A stretch of DNA of 26,883 bases, taken from contig CALBEV010000037.1 in assembly GCA_937891045.1 (NCBI GenBank), positions 1 to 26,883 on the forward strand, given 5' to 3'. A program made the translations under genes and the position numbers. This stretch comes from an uncultured Burkholderiales bacterium. Lineage in GTDB: Bacteria > Pseudomonadota > Gammaproteobacteria > Burkholderiales > Burkholderiaceae. The notes below the pieces were generated by a model. The model had not been told where the DNA came from, did not search any database, and was given only the letters and a program-made list of their open reading frames with translations. Of this stretch, positions 7,703 to 14,912 are shown piece by piece. The first letter of the stretch is position 1. The number at the start of each line of letters is the position of its first letter.

Positions 7703-8694
7703 GGGGCAAGGGCTTTCAAAGTGGTGGCAAGCACCTGTTGCAAGTGGGTGTAGATGTGTTGCAAGCCATGCGTGGCAATCTGCCGCACTTGGTTTTGCGT
7801 GTGGGGACTGGTGAGGTATTCCACCGGGGACTTGCCGTCCACCCGGGCCAACAACAAGGCGGGCAAGAGTTGGGCAGCGCGTTGCTCGAACACCGCCACC
7901 GGCTCCCAATTCACGTGCGCCAAATAGGCCTGCGACAGCTGCGTGAAGCTGTCGGCCAGCACGCCTTGGTGCTGCGGCATGTGCACCGCTTTGAGCAGCA
8001 GGTGGTTCAAGCCAAAAGCCAAATCAAAGGCCGGGTCACCGTACCAAGCGCATTCGGCGTCGAGGAACACCGGGCCTTGCGGCCCCATCAATATGTTTTT
8101 CGGACTGATGTCGCCGTGCACCAGTGCCAGGTGCCCATCGGCCGTCTGTTGGTGGATGGCGTGCAATCGCGGAGCCAAGGCAGAGTGGCGTAGGGCCGTG
8201 GCCAACAAGTAAGGCTCCAGACGCAACGCATGAAATTCGGCATCGCTTTGAAAGCGTTGGGCCAGCTTGGGGTTGTGGGCCGTGGCCGCATGCATTTGAC
8301 CCAAGGCTTGGCCCACTTGCGCAGCGAACGCCGGGTTGATCTGGCCTTGCAGCAGTTGCGCTTTCCACACCGGGTGCGTGTCGGCGTCCAAATACGACAT
8401 GAAAAACATGCCCGAGGCTTCATCGCGGCCCAACATGCGCGGCACGGCGTGTGGAAACAGCGGCGAGATGACTTCGTACCAGGCGTATTCGTAGGCGTTG
8501 CGGCTGAGCGGGGCGTGCCAATCGGCGGCCACTTTGAGCTTGGCCAGGGCACGCTTGGCGCAGACGCCGTGGTCCTCGAAGTCGATGCGCCAAATGTCCG
8601 ATGACACGCCGCCAGTCAGCTGCACCATGTGGCGCAGCGCCTGGCCTTGACCAATGCCTGATTGTTCAATGGCGCTGCGGATCTCTTGTTGCAT
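7699..8694 (-). CDS. APH-fold small-molecule phosphotransferase (kinase-like)
   Basis: An aminoglycoside-phosphotransferase/choline-kinase-fold protein. From the chosen start, the catalytic loop HGDISPKN is at 193-200 (Asp195) and the metal-binding segment is FLDAECAWYGDPAFDLAF (Asp212). A lysine in VCAKRAL (about residue 47) could hold ATP. The substrate is unknown; the family phosphorylates hydroxyls on sugars, choline, homoserine, aminoglycosides and others. The stop overlaps the enolase-like start as ATGA, so the two are translationally coupled and probably act in one pathway. The start is uncertain: the frame is open to ATGs at 8736 and 8775, but 8775 lies inside the LexA box, so I prefer 8694 (331 residues, GAGG just upstream, though unusually close). 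Confidence 0.8.
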   Translation of the reverse strand: MQQEIRSAIEQSGIGQGQALRHMVQLTGGVSSDIWRIDFEDHGVCAKRALAKLKVAADWHAPLSRNAYEYAWYEVISPLFPHAVPRMLGRDEASGMFFMSYLDADTHPVWKAQLLQGQINPAFAAQVGQALGQMHAATAHNPKLAQRFQSDAEFHALRLEPYLLATALRHSALAPRLHAIHQQTADGHLALVHGDISPKNILMGPQGPVFLDAECAWYGDPAFDLAFGLNHLLLKAVHMPQHQGVLADSFTQLSQAYLAHVNWEPVAVFEQRAAQLLPALLLARVDGKSPVEYLTSPHTQNQVRQIATHGLQHIYTHLQQVLATTLKALAP

Positions 8695-8761
8695 CGCCTC
8701 ATTATCAATGGCGGTTTGACACCGCTTTCGCGCCATGCTTTGAGAACGACGGTATTCAAAA

Positions 8762-8781
8762 GACTGTTTATCCATCCAGTA
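8762..8781. promoter_or_regulatory. LexA (SOS) box upstream of umuD
   Basis: GACTGTTTATCCATCCAGTA contains the LexA core CTG-N10-CAG exactly and matches 15 of 20 positions of the E. coli consensus. It ends 10 bases before the umuD ATG, where an SOS operator is expected. It lies between divergent genes, so LexA may also influence the kinase-enolase pair on the minus strand. Confidence 0.75.
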
Positions 8782-8791
8782 TCATGGCACC

Positions 8792-9232
8792 ATGTCTTCC
8801 AAGTCCATCTCCAATGCTTTGCCCGTGCCCGTGGTGTCCAGCCAGTTGTGGCTGGACGTGTGCAGCAGCCCCATGCCTGCCGGTTTTCCATCACCGGCGG
8901 CCGACCACACGCAAGAGCGCATCGACCTGAACCAGCAACTCATTCGCAACAAAGACGCCACCTACATCTTTCGCGTCAAGGGCGACTCCATGACGGGGAT
9001 TGGCATCTACGAAGGCGATGCGCTGTTGGTGGACCGCAGCATCGACCCCAAGCACAACAGCATCGTCATCGCCCAACTCAACAACGAGTTCACCGTCAAG
9101 CGCTTGTACCGCCGAGGCGGCGTCGTCAAGCTGATGGCCGAAAACCCCTTGTACCCGCCCCGGCTCATCAAAGAAGAAGACGACTTCATCGTCTGGGGCG
9201 TGGTCACCAACAACATCCACAAACTCTGCTAA
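8792..9232 (+). CDS. umuD: UmuD-like S24 autoprotease, SOS polymerase V accessory subunit
   Basis: A 146-residue LexA/UmuD-type serine-lysine autoprotease. RecA filaments would trigger self-cleavage at Ala30-Gly31 (PMPAGFPS), and the processed dimer assembles with UmuC into a translesion polymerase. The catalytic Ser66 lies in KGDSM and Lys103 in TVKRLYR. Their 37-residue spacing equals that of E. coli Ser60 and Lys97. There is no DNA-binding domain, which excludes LexA. It is the first gene of an SOS operon behind the LexA box, followed 3 bases later by cho. No Shine-Dalgarno is visible, and only 10 bases separate the LexA box from the ATG. Confidence 0.93.
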   Translation: MSSKSISNALPVPVVSSQLWLDVCSSPMPAGFPSPAADHTQERIDLNQQLIRNKDATYIFRVKGDSMTGIGIYEGDALLVDRSIDPKHNSIVIAQLNNEFTVKRLYRRGGVVKLMAENPLYPPRLIKEEDDFIVWGVVTNNIHKLC

Positions 9233-9235
9233 GCC

Positions 9236-10075
9236 ATGGCGGCGGTGCACACAGGCTTGAGCGTGGCCCCCGACAACCTGGCGGCTTTGCCACGCGGGGC
9301 GGGCGTCTACATCTTCCAAGGTGCAGGTCAGTTGCCTTTGTACATCGGCAAAAGCGTGGACATCCGCGCTCGCGTCTTGAGCCACCTGCGAGCCCCTGAC
9401 GAGGCCAGCATGATGGCGCAAACCCAGCGCATCGACGTGATTGAAACCGCTGGCGAAATCGGTGCGTTGCTCCTGGAGTCGCGGCTCATCAAAGCCCAAC
9501 ACCCCTTGTTCAACCAGCGCTTGCGCCGTGTGCGCAGCCTGTGTGCGCTGCAGTTGCACACCACGCCGCAAGGCCAGGTGCCGCTCATCGTCGATGGCCA
9601 GTCGGTGCACCTGGGGGCCACGCCGGGTTTGTATGGTTTGTTTTCATCCCGGCACGCGGCCACCGGCAAGCTCAAAGAACTGGCGCAACAACACCGCTTG
9701 TGTTTGGCCACCTTGGGCTTGGAAAAAACATCGGCACGCGGCTGCTTTGGTTTGCAAATCAAAACCTGTTTGGGTGCGTGTGTCGGCCGCGAAGACCGCG
9801 CCGTGCACGACGCGCGGCTGTTGTCGGCCTTGGTCGATTCGCAGGTGGAAGTGTGGCCGTTCAGCGGCCCGGTGGACCTGATTGAAACCACGGCTGATTG
9901 GGTGCAAAAACACCGCGTCAACAACTGGTGTTACCTGGGCACTTGGTGCTCGCGTGCCGGGGACACGGCGCCGTTGGTGGATTTCAAGCCCACCGATTTC
10001 GACTTGGACAGCTACAAAATTTTGGTCAAACCCATCATGCTGCAAAGCGTGCGCCTAGAGCCGGTAGCCGCATGA
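9236..10075 (+). CDS. cho: Cho-like GIY-YIG endonuclease (UvrC homologue)
   Basis: A 279-residue protein with an N-terminal GIY-YIG nuclease domain: GVY (23-25), LYIGKS (35-40), Arg44 and the metal-binding Glu81 in LLLESRLIK. It resembles the N-terminal half of UvrC and lacks the UvrC C-terminal RNase-H-like and HhH domains. It is close in size to E. coli Cho (295 residues), an SOS-induced nuclease that makes the 3' incision in nucleotide excision repair with UvrAB. It sits between umuD (3-base gap) and umuC (ATGA overlap), so repair incision and translesion synthesis would be induced together. Confidence 0.88.
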   Translation: MAAVHTGLSVAPDNLAALPRGAGVYIFQGAGQLPLYIGKSVDIRARVLSHLRAPDEASMMAQTQRIDVIETAGEIGALLLESRLIKAQHPLFNQRLRRVRSLCALQLHTTPQGQVPLIVDGQSVHLGATPGLYGLFSSRHAATGKLKELAQQHRLCLATLGLEKTSARGCFGLQIKTCLGACVGREDRAVHDARLLSALVDSQVEVWPFSGPVDLIETTADWVQKHRVNNWCYLGTWCSRAGDTAPLVDFKPTDFDLDSYKILVKPIMLQSVRLEPVAA

Positions 10076-11334
10076 CCACACAGTTGGCTTTGGTGGACTG
10101 CAACAACTTTTACGTCAGTTGCGAGCGGGTGTTTCGCCCCGACTTGAAAAACGTGCCGGTGGTGGTCTTGTCCAACAACGATGGTTGCGCGGTGTCGCGC
10201 TCGAACGAGGCCAAGGCCTTGGGCGTGCGCATGGGCCAGCCTTGGTTTGAATGCAAAGACTTGGCCGACACACACGGCATCGTGGCCCTGAGCTCCAACT
10301 ACGCGTTGTACGCCGACATGTCAAACCGGGTCATGTCCATCCTCAGCACCTATTCACCACGGCACGAGGTGTATTCCATCGACGAGTGCTTCGTTGACTT
10401 GACCGGCATGCCCAAGCTGCGCGAGGTGAGCTACCAAATGCGCGAGCGGGTGATGCAGTGGACCGGCATCCCGGTGTGCGTGGGCATGGGCCCGACCAAA
10501 ACACTGGCCAAGCTGGCCAACCACATTGCCAAAAAACACCCGCGCTCCAAAGGCGTGTTCAATTTCAACGACCTGAGCAAGGAGCAACAAGAAACCATGC
10601 TCAGCCGCATCGAGGTGGGCGAGGTCTGGGGCGTGGGGCGGCGCATCAGTGCGCGATTGGCCGAGCACGGCATCTACACGGTGCAAGACCTGCGCATCGC
10701 GCACACCGCCACCTTGCGTGCCGAGTTTGGCGTGGTGCTGGAAAAAACACAGCGCGAGTTGCAAGGCACGGCCTGTGTGGATTTGCAAGAGGCGGTGCCA
10801 GACAAACAACAAATCATCAGCAGCCGCTCGTTTGGCAACACGGTGACAGACGTGGCGGTGTTGAAAGACGCGATGAGCACTTTTGTGGCCAATGCCTGCG
10901 TCAAGCTGCGCGCCCAAGGCTCGCATGCTGCATTGCTGCAAGTGTTTTTGCACACCAACCGGTTTCGCAAAGACCTGCCGCAGTACAACCCCTGCATCAC
11001 GGTGCCGCTGCCACAACCCACCAACGACAGCCTGGTGGTGAACCGCTGGGCCGACCATTTGGTGGGGCGCATGTTCAAGCCCGGCTACGAGTACAAAAAA
11101 GCCGGTGTCATGCTGGGTGATATTTCGCCGGTGGGGCGCTACCAAACCGATTGGCTTGAACCGCCCCAAGCCACCGACACGCGTTTGATGACCACCTTGG
11201 ACAAACTCAACCAACGCTATGGGCGCGGCACGGTGAAGGTGTCCACCCAAGGGGCGCACACGGGCTGGCAAATGCGGCAAGAGCGCAAGTCGCCCAACTA
11301 CACCACCAATTGGGACACGCTGCCCCTGGCGTGA
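10072..11334 (+). CDS. umuC: UmuC, Y-family DNA polymerase V catalytic subunit
   Basis: A 420-residue Y-family polymerase for error-prone translesion synthesis; E. coli UmuC has 422. Catalytic carboxylates are Asp9 (LVDCNNFYVS) and Asp104-Glu105 (YSIDECFVD). The nucleotide-binding segment VVLSNNDGCAVSRSNEAKALG is intact, followed by the HhH thumb region and the little-finger domain. The start is taken at the ATG overlapping the cho stop (ATGA). A longer in-frame extension from 9898 lies inside cho and is rejected. It is the last gene of the SOS operon; the acyl-CoA dehydrogenase start follows 33 bases later. Confidence 0.96.
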   Translation: MTTQLALVDCNNFYVSCERVFRPDLKNVPVVVLSNNDGCAVSRSNEAKALGVRMGQPWFECKDLADTHGIVALSSNYALYADMSNRVMSILSTYSPRHEVYSIDECFVDLTGMPKLREVSYQMRERVMQWTGIPVCVGMGPTKTLAKLANHIAKKHPRSKGVFNFNDLSKEQQETMLSRIEVGEVWGVGRRISARLAEHGIYTVQDLRIAHTATLRAEFGVVLEKTQRELQGTACVDLQEAVPDKQQIISSRSFGNTVTDVAVLKDAMSTFVANACVKLRAQGSHAALLQVFLHTNRFRKDLPQYNPCITVPLPQPTNDSLVVNRWADHLVGRMFKPGYEYKKAGVMLGDISPVGRYQTDWLEPPQATDTRLMTTLDKLNQRYGRGTVKVSTQGAHTGWQMRQERKSPNYTTNWDTLPLA

Positions 11335-11367
11335 ACGGGTTCATTTGCTTGTTAGCATTGACCATCG

Positions 11368-12561
11368 ATGATTTCAGAGACTTCAATGCCACCTTTTCTG
11401 CCCAAGGCTGACGAATTTCAAGAACTGCGTGAAGCCATGCGCGATCTGTGCAAACAGTTCGACAGCGCCTATTGGCAGGGGATTGACCACCAGCGTGGCT
11501 ACCCAGAAGCCTTTGTCGATGCCGTCACCCAAGCAGGCTGGTTGGCCGCGCTGATACCCCAAGCGTATGGCGGCTCAGGTCTGGGTTTGGCGCAAGCCTC
11601 TGTCATCATGGAAGAAATCAATTTGTCAGGCGGCAATGCCGGTGCTTGCCACGGGCAAATGTATAACATGGGGACCCTGCTGCGTCATGGCTCAGAGGCG
11701 CAAAAAAAGCAGTACCTGCCAGCCATTGCCAGTGGGGCGTTGCGGTTGCAATCCATGGCCGTGACCGAACCCAACACCGGTTCCGACACCACCAAACTCA
11801 AAACCTCCGCCATCAAGAAAGGCGACCGCTATGTTGTCAACGGTCAGAAGGTATGGATTTCAAGAATTCAGCATTCAGATCTAATGATTTTGTTGGCGCG
11901 CACAACGCCCTTGAACGAAGTGCAAAAGCGTTCTGAGGGCATGTCGATTTTCATCGTCGATATCCAACAAGCACTAGGTAACGGCATGACGATTCGTCCC
12001 ATCGCCAACATGGTCAATCATGAAACCAACGAAGTGTTTTTTGATGGTCTGGAAATTCCTGCTGAGCAATTGATTGGGCAAGAAGGCATGGGATTTAAAT
12101 ACATTTTGGATGGTCTCAACGCAGAACGTAGCTTGATTGCAGCTGAATGCATAGGGGATGCGTATTGGTTCATCAACAAAGCCTGTGCCTATGCCAATGA
12201 ACGCGTGGTGTTTGATCGCCCGATTGGACAAAACCAAGGCGTTCAGTTTCCAATTGCTGATGCCTACATTGAAACCGAAGCGGCCAATCTCATGCGGTTC
12301 AAGGCGTGTGCCCTGTTTGATGCGCATGAGGCTTGCGGCGCAGAATCGAACATGGCCAAGTACTTGGCGGCCAAGGCCTCTTGGGAGGCTGCCAATGTGT
12401 GCATGCAAACGCATGGTGGTTTTGGTTTTGCCACAGCCTACGACATCGAGCGTAAATTCAGAGAAACCCGTCTCTACCAAGTTGCACCGATTTCCACCAA
12501 CATGATCTTCTCTTATGTGGCCGAACATGTGTTGCACATGCCGCGGTCCTATGGTGTCTGA
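11368..12561 (+). CDS. Acyl-CoA dehydrogenase family protein (isovaleryl-CoA-type active site)
   Basis: A 397-residue FAD enzyme that oxidises an acyl-CoA to the 2-enoyl-CoA and passes electrons to ETF. The FAD/substrate motif is AVTEPNTGSDTT (131-142). The C-terminal position that carries the catalytic Glu in medium-chain enzymes (YEGT) reads YQVAPIS, while Glu253 in LNAERS occupies the position used by isovaleryl-CoA dehydrogenases. This points to a branched or short-chain substrate, by inference. The next gene encodes a hydratase-like protein and begins at or just after this stop codon, so oxidation followed by hydration is likely. Confidence 0.92.
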   Translation: MISETSMPPFLPKADEFQELREAMRDLCKQFDSAYWQGIDHQRGYPEAFVDAVTQAGWLAALIPQAYGGSGLGLAQASVIMEEINLSGGNAGACHGQMYNMGTLLRHGSEAQKKQYLPAIASGALRLQSMAVTEPNTGSDTTKLKTSAIKKGDRYVVNGQKVWISRIQHSDLMILLARTTPLNEVQKRSEGMSIFIVDIQQALGNGMTIRPIANMVNHETNEVFFDGLEIPAEQLIGQEGMGFKYILDGLNAERSLIAAECIGDAYWFINKACAYANERVVFDRPIGQNQGVQFPIADAYIETEAANLMRFKACALFDAHEACGAESNMAKYLAAKASWEAANVCMQTHGGFGFATAYDIERKFRETRLYQVAPISTNMIFSYVAEHVLHMPRSYGV

Positions 12562-12577
12562 GCAGGCAAGCGCGACA

Positions 12578-13447
12578 ATGTCAGTGATCAACAGCCAAAC
12601 TCCTGATGATTTCGCCCACTTGATGGATTGGGTCGGGCGCACGGCAGAACAGACTGATACCATCACCAGCGCACCACTGAGTGCTTTGGCGGCCACCTTG
12701 GGTCAGCGCGATTCAACCAAGTCTTTGGCCTTTGTGCCACCGCTTTGGCACTGGGTTTATTTCAATCAGCACACACCGCGTCATCTCATCGGACCTGATG
12801 GACACGCCTTGCGGGGTGGTTTTTTGCCGCCTGTGTCCCTGCCGCGAAGAATGTGGGCAGGGGGGCGGCTCGATTTCTTTTTTCCGTTGCAAGTGGGTGA
12901 CCAAGTCACGCGCATCTCCACCATCCGTCAGATCAAGCCCAAGCAGGGGCGAACTGGGCCCTTGGTTTTCGTTGATGTTCAGCACGACTACATGACGCGC
13001 GAGGGTTTGGCCCTCACCGAGCACCATGACATTGTTTACCGAGGCGCTGCACTGCCACAAGCCGCGCAGTTGCAGGCGCAAGAGGCGCGTACCGATCACA
13101 CCATGTGCGAGCTGGTCAGTCCAGACCCCGTGTTGTTGTTCAGGTATTCAGCATTGACATTCAACGGTCACCGGATTCACTATGACCGAGATTACGCCAC
13201 ACAAGTCGAAGCTTACCCGGGCTTGGTGGTGCATGGCCCCTTGTTGGCGACGCTGCAACTTGAGTTACTGCACCGTCACCAACCCAACGCACGATTGACG
13301 CACTTCAATTACCAAGCAGTCAGCCCCATTTTTGACACTGATGCTTTTTCTGTTTGTGGCGTCGCTGAAGGTAGCCATGAAGCCGCGCTTTGGGTGGCCA
13401 ATGGCGCCGGTGGTTTGGCGATGCAAGCTTTGGCTCGATGGGCATGA
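12578..13447 (+). CDS. MaoC/FAS1-like dehydratase, mesaconyl/itaconyl-CoA hydratase-like
   Basis: A 289-residue double hot-dog protein of the HTD2/mesaconyl-C4-CoA hydratase type. The N-terminal half carries FLPPVSLPRRMWAGG (82-96) and a GPLVFVDV strand. The C-terminal MaoC half carries LTFNGHRIHYD (193-203), with the catalytic-site histidines, and GLVVHGPL. Family members hydrate or dehydrate short branched or C4 acyl-CoAs. Following an acyl-CoA dehydrogenase, it would hydrate the enoyl-CoA; no CitE-type lyase or CoA-transferase is nearby. ATG 12551 is an alternative start overlapping the dehydrogenase end. Its own stop overlaps the transporter start as ATGA. Confidence 0.82.
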   Translation: MSVINSQTPDDFAHLMDWVGRTAEQTDTITSAPLSALAATLGQRDSTKSLAFVPPLWHWVYFNQHTPRHLIGPDGHALRGGFLPPVSLPRRMWAGGRLDFFFPLQVGDQVTRISTIRQIKPKQGRTGPLVFVDVQHDYMTREGLALTEHHDIVYRGAALPQAAQLQAQEARTDHTMCELVSPDPVLLFRYSALTFNGHRIHYDRDYATQVEAYPGLVVHGPLLATLQLELLHRHQPNARLTHFNYQAVSPIFDTDAFSVCGVAEGSHEAALWVANGAGGLAMQALARWA

Positions 13448-14361
13448 CCGACGCTGCCAAAGCAGAGTTGTTATCGCCGGGCACGGTCGGATTGCTGTTG
13501 TTGCCGCCCTTGGTTTGGGCCGGCAATGCGGTGTTGGGAAGCTTGGTTGCAGACATGGTGCCGCCGATCACTTTGAATTTTTTTCGCTGGGTGTTGGCAT
13601 CTGCATTGCTGATGCCTTGGGCCTGGCGTGTGTTGTTACCCCATAGTCCTTTGTGGTCTCACTGGAGGCGTTATGCGGTCTTGAGCTTGTTGGGCGTTGG
13701 TTGTTACAACAGTTTTCAATACCTGGCCTTGCACACGTCCACGCCCATCAATGTGACTTTGGTGGGCTCCAGTGTGCCCGTGTTCATGTTGGCCATTGGT
13801 GCCATCTGGTTCAAGCAGCAGATCACGCATCGACAAGTCTGGGGTGCCTCTTTGTCGATTGCAGGAGTCTTGTGCGTGCTTGCGCGGGGCGAATGGCAGA
13901 CTTTGCTGCAACTGGAGCCAGTGATTGGTGATGTTTACATTCTGATCGCCGTGATTTGCTGGGCCACTTACAGCTGGTTGTTGTCGCTGCCTAACGATCC
14001 ACCAGAGATACGACACAACTGGGCTAATTTCTTGATGGCCCAAATGTTTTTTGGTTTGCTGTGGTGCGGTTTGTTCACGGCGCTGGAATGGCATTTGAGC
14101 ATCAACCCTCGGATTGAATGGGGTTGGCCCTTGGCCAGTGCTTTGCTTTATGTGGCCTTGGGACCTGCCTTGTTGGCCTATCGCAGTTGGGGCATAGGCA
14201 TTCAAAGAGTTGGACCTGCCATCGCCGGTTTTTTTGCGAACCTTACACCTTTGTTCGCAGCACTCATGTCTACGATGCTTTTAGGTGATGCGCCGCATCT
14301 GTACCACGCGTTGGCGTTTGTCTTGATCGTCGGCGGTATTGCGGTGTCTTCCCGTGCTTAA
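13444..14361 (+). CDS. EamA/DMT family membrane transporter
   Basis: A 305-residue protein with about ten hydrophobic segments in two EamA repeats, the drug/metabolite transporter layout. The first helix starts at GTVGLLLLPPLVWAGNAVLG, and the second repeat begins near VIGDVYILIAVICWATYSWLL. These inner-membrane carriers usually export amino acids or metabolites; the substrate is unknown. The start is chosen at the ATG that overlaps the hydratase stop; ATGs at 13390 and 13438 in the same frame lie inside the hydratase. Coupling suggests export or uptake of something related to the acyl-CoA pathway. Confidence 0.9.
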   Translation: MTDAAKAELLSPGTVGLLLLPPLVWAGNAVLGSLVADMVPPITLNFFRWVLASALLMPWAWRVLLPHSPLWSHWRRYAVLSLLGVGCYNSFQYLALHTSTPINVTLVGSSVPVFMLAIGAIWFKQQITHRQVWGASLSIAGVLCVLARGEWQTLLQLEPVIGDVYILIAVICWATYSWLLSLPNDPPEIRHNWANFLMAQMFFGLLWCGLFTALEWHLSINPRIEWGWPLASALLYVALGPALLAYRSWGIGIQRVGPAIAGFFANLTPLFAALMSTMLLGDAPHLYHALAFVLIVGGIAVSSRA

Positions 14362-14878
14362 TTTAGTCCGATCAGTTGCAGCAGTTCTGATATTGATGGG
14401 CAGTATCAGTATTCATGCTTTTGAAATATCAACGGGTGATGTGGTGCAGTGCCCTGTCACGGTCAATGGCAAGACAGGTTTTGCGACAGAAATTTGGAAC
14501 AAATACGCCGATGTCAAAGACCGTCACCCGGAGTTGGGCAAAGCTGTGGCCGTGATGCGCTTGGATGAAAACGGCTGGCCAACGATTATTTTTGACCAGC
14601 CCGCCCATGAAAAATCGATTCAAGGATCACAGACCATATGGGATTTTGTTTATTTCCATGAATGCGCCCATGCTCAAAATCCAGAAATCACGGAAATTGA
14701 GGCCAACTGCCAAGCCTATTTAGAAATGGGGCGCCGTGGGATGATGAACTATCACCGGATCAAGCAACTGGAAACCATGCACTACAACATGATGAGTATT
14801 TTGCCGATTGAGTATGGCGGCTCTGGCGCACAGTTTTGGCATCAAACCTTGCAGTGCGTGAGGAAAGCACAACAATAA
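14354..14878 (+). CDS. Secreted protein with HExxH zinc-peptidase-like motif, unknown family
   Basis: About 174 residues from the GTG at 14354; a TTG at 14339 is also possible. The coding start overlaps the EamA stop by 8 bases. Residues 5-22 are hydrophobic and end HA/FEI, a signal peptide. The mature part contains VYFHECAHAQ (HECAH at 102-106), an HExxH zinc-binding motif, followed ten residues later by EIEANCQAYLEM, whose Glu could be the third ligand. This suggests a small periplasmic metallopeptidase, but I cannot name a family. The overlap with the transporter suggests cotranscription; its place with acyl-CoA genes is odd. Confidence 0.7.
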   Translation: MLNLVRSVAAVLILMGSISIHAFEISTGDVVQCPVTVNGKTGFATEIWNKYADVKDRHPELGKAVAVMRLDENGWPTIIFDQPAHEKSIQGSQTIWDFVYFHECAHAQNPEITEIEANCQAYLEMGRRGMMNYHRIKQLETMHYNMMSILPIEYGGSGAQFWHQTLQCVRKAQQ

Positions 14879-14912
14879 AGCCGCTTGTTGGGTGATTTAT
14901 TTAGCTTTGAAA

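Noticed and set aside
7703..7909. N-terminal extension of the enolase-like frame
   Set aside because: It overlaps the kinase coding sequence; the ATGA overlap at 7699-7702 and the enolase N terminus MSRIQ fix the start.
10354..11280. 308-codon open frame on the minus strand inside umuC
   Set aside because: It is antisense to conserved polymerase motifs; its composition (many His, Val, Gln) is that of a codon-bias shadow.
11332..11343. TGAAC-GG-GTTCA hairpin at the umuC stop as a terminator
   Set aside because: The stem is only 5 bp with a 2-base loop and no T-tract, and the next gene follows closely on the same strand.
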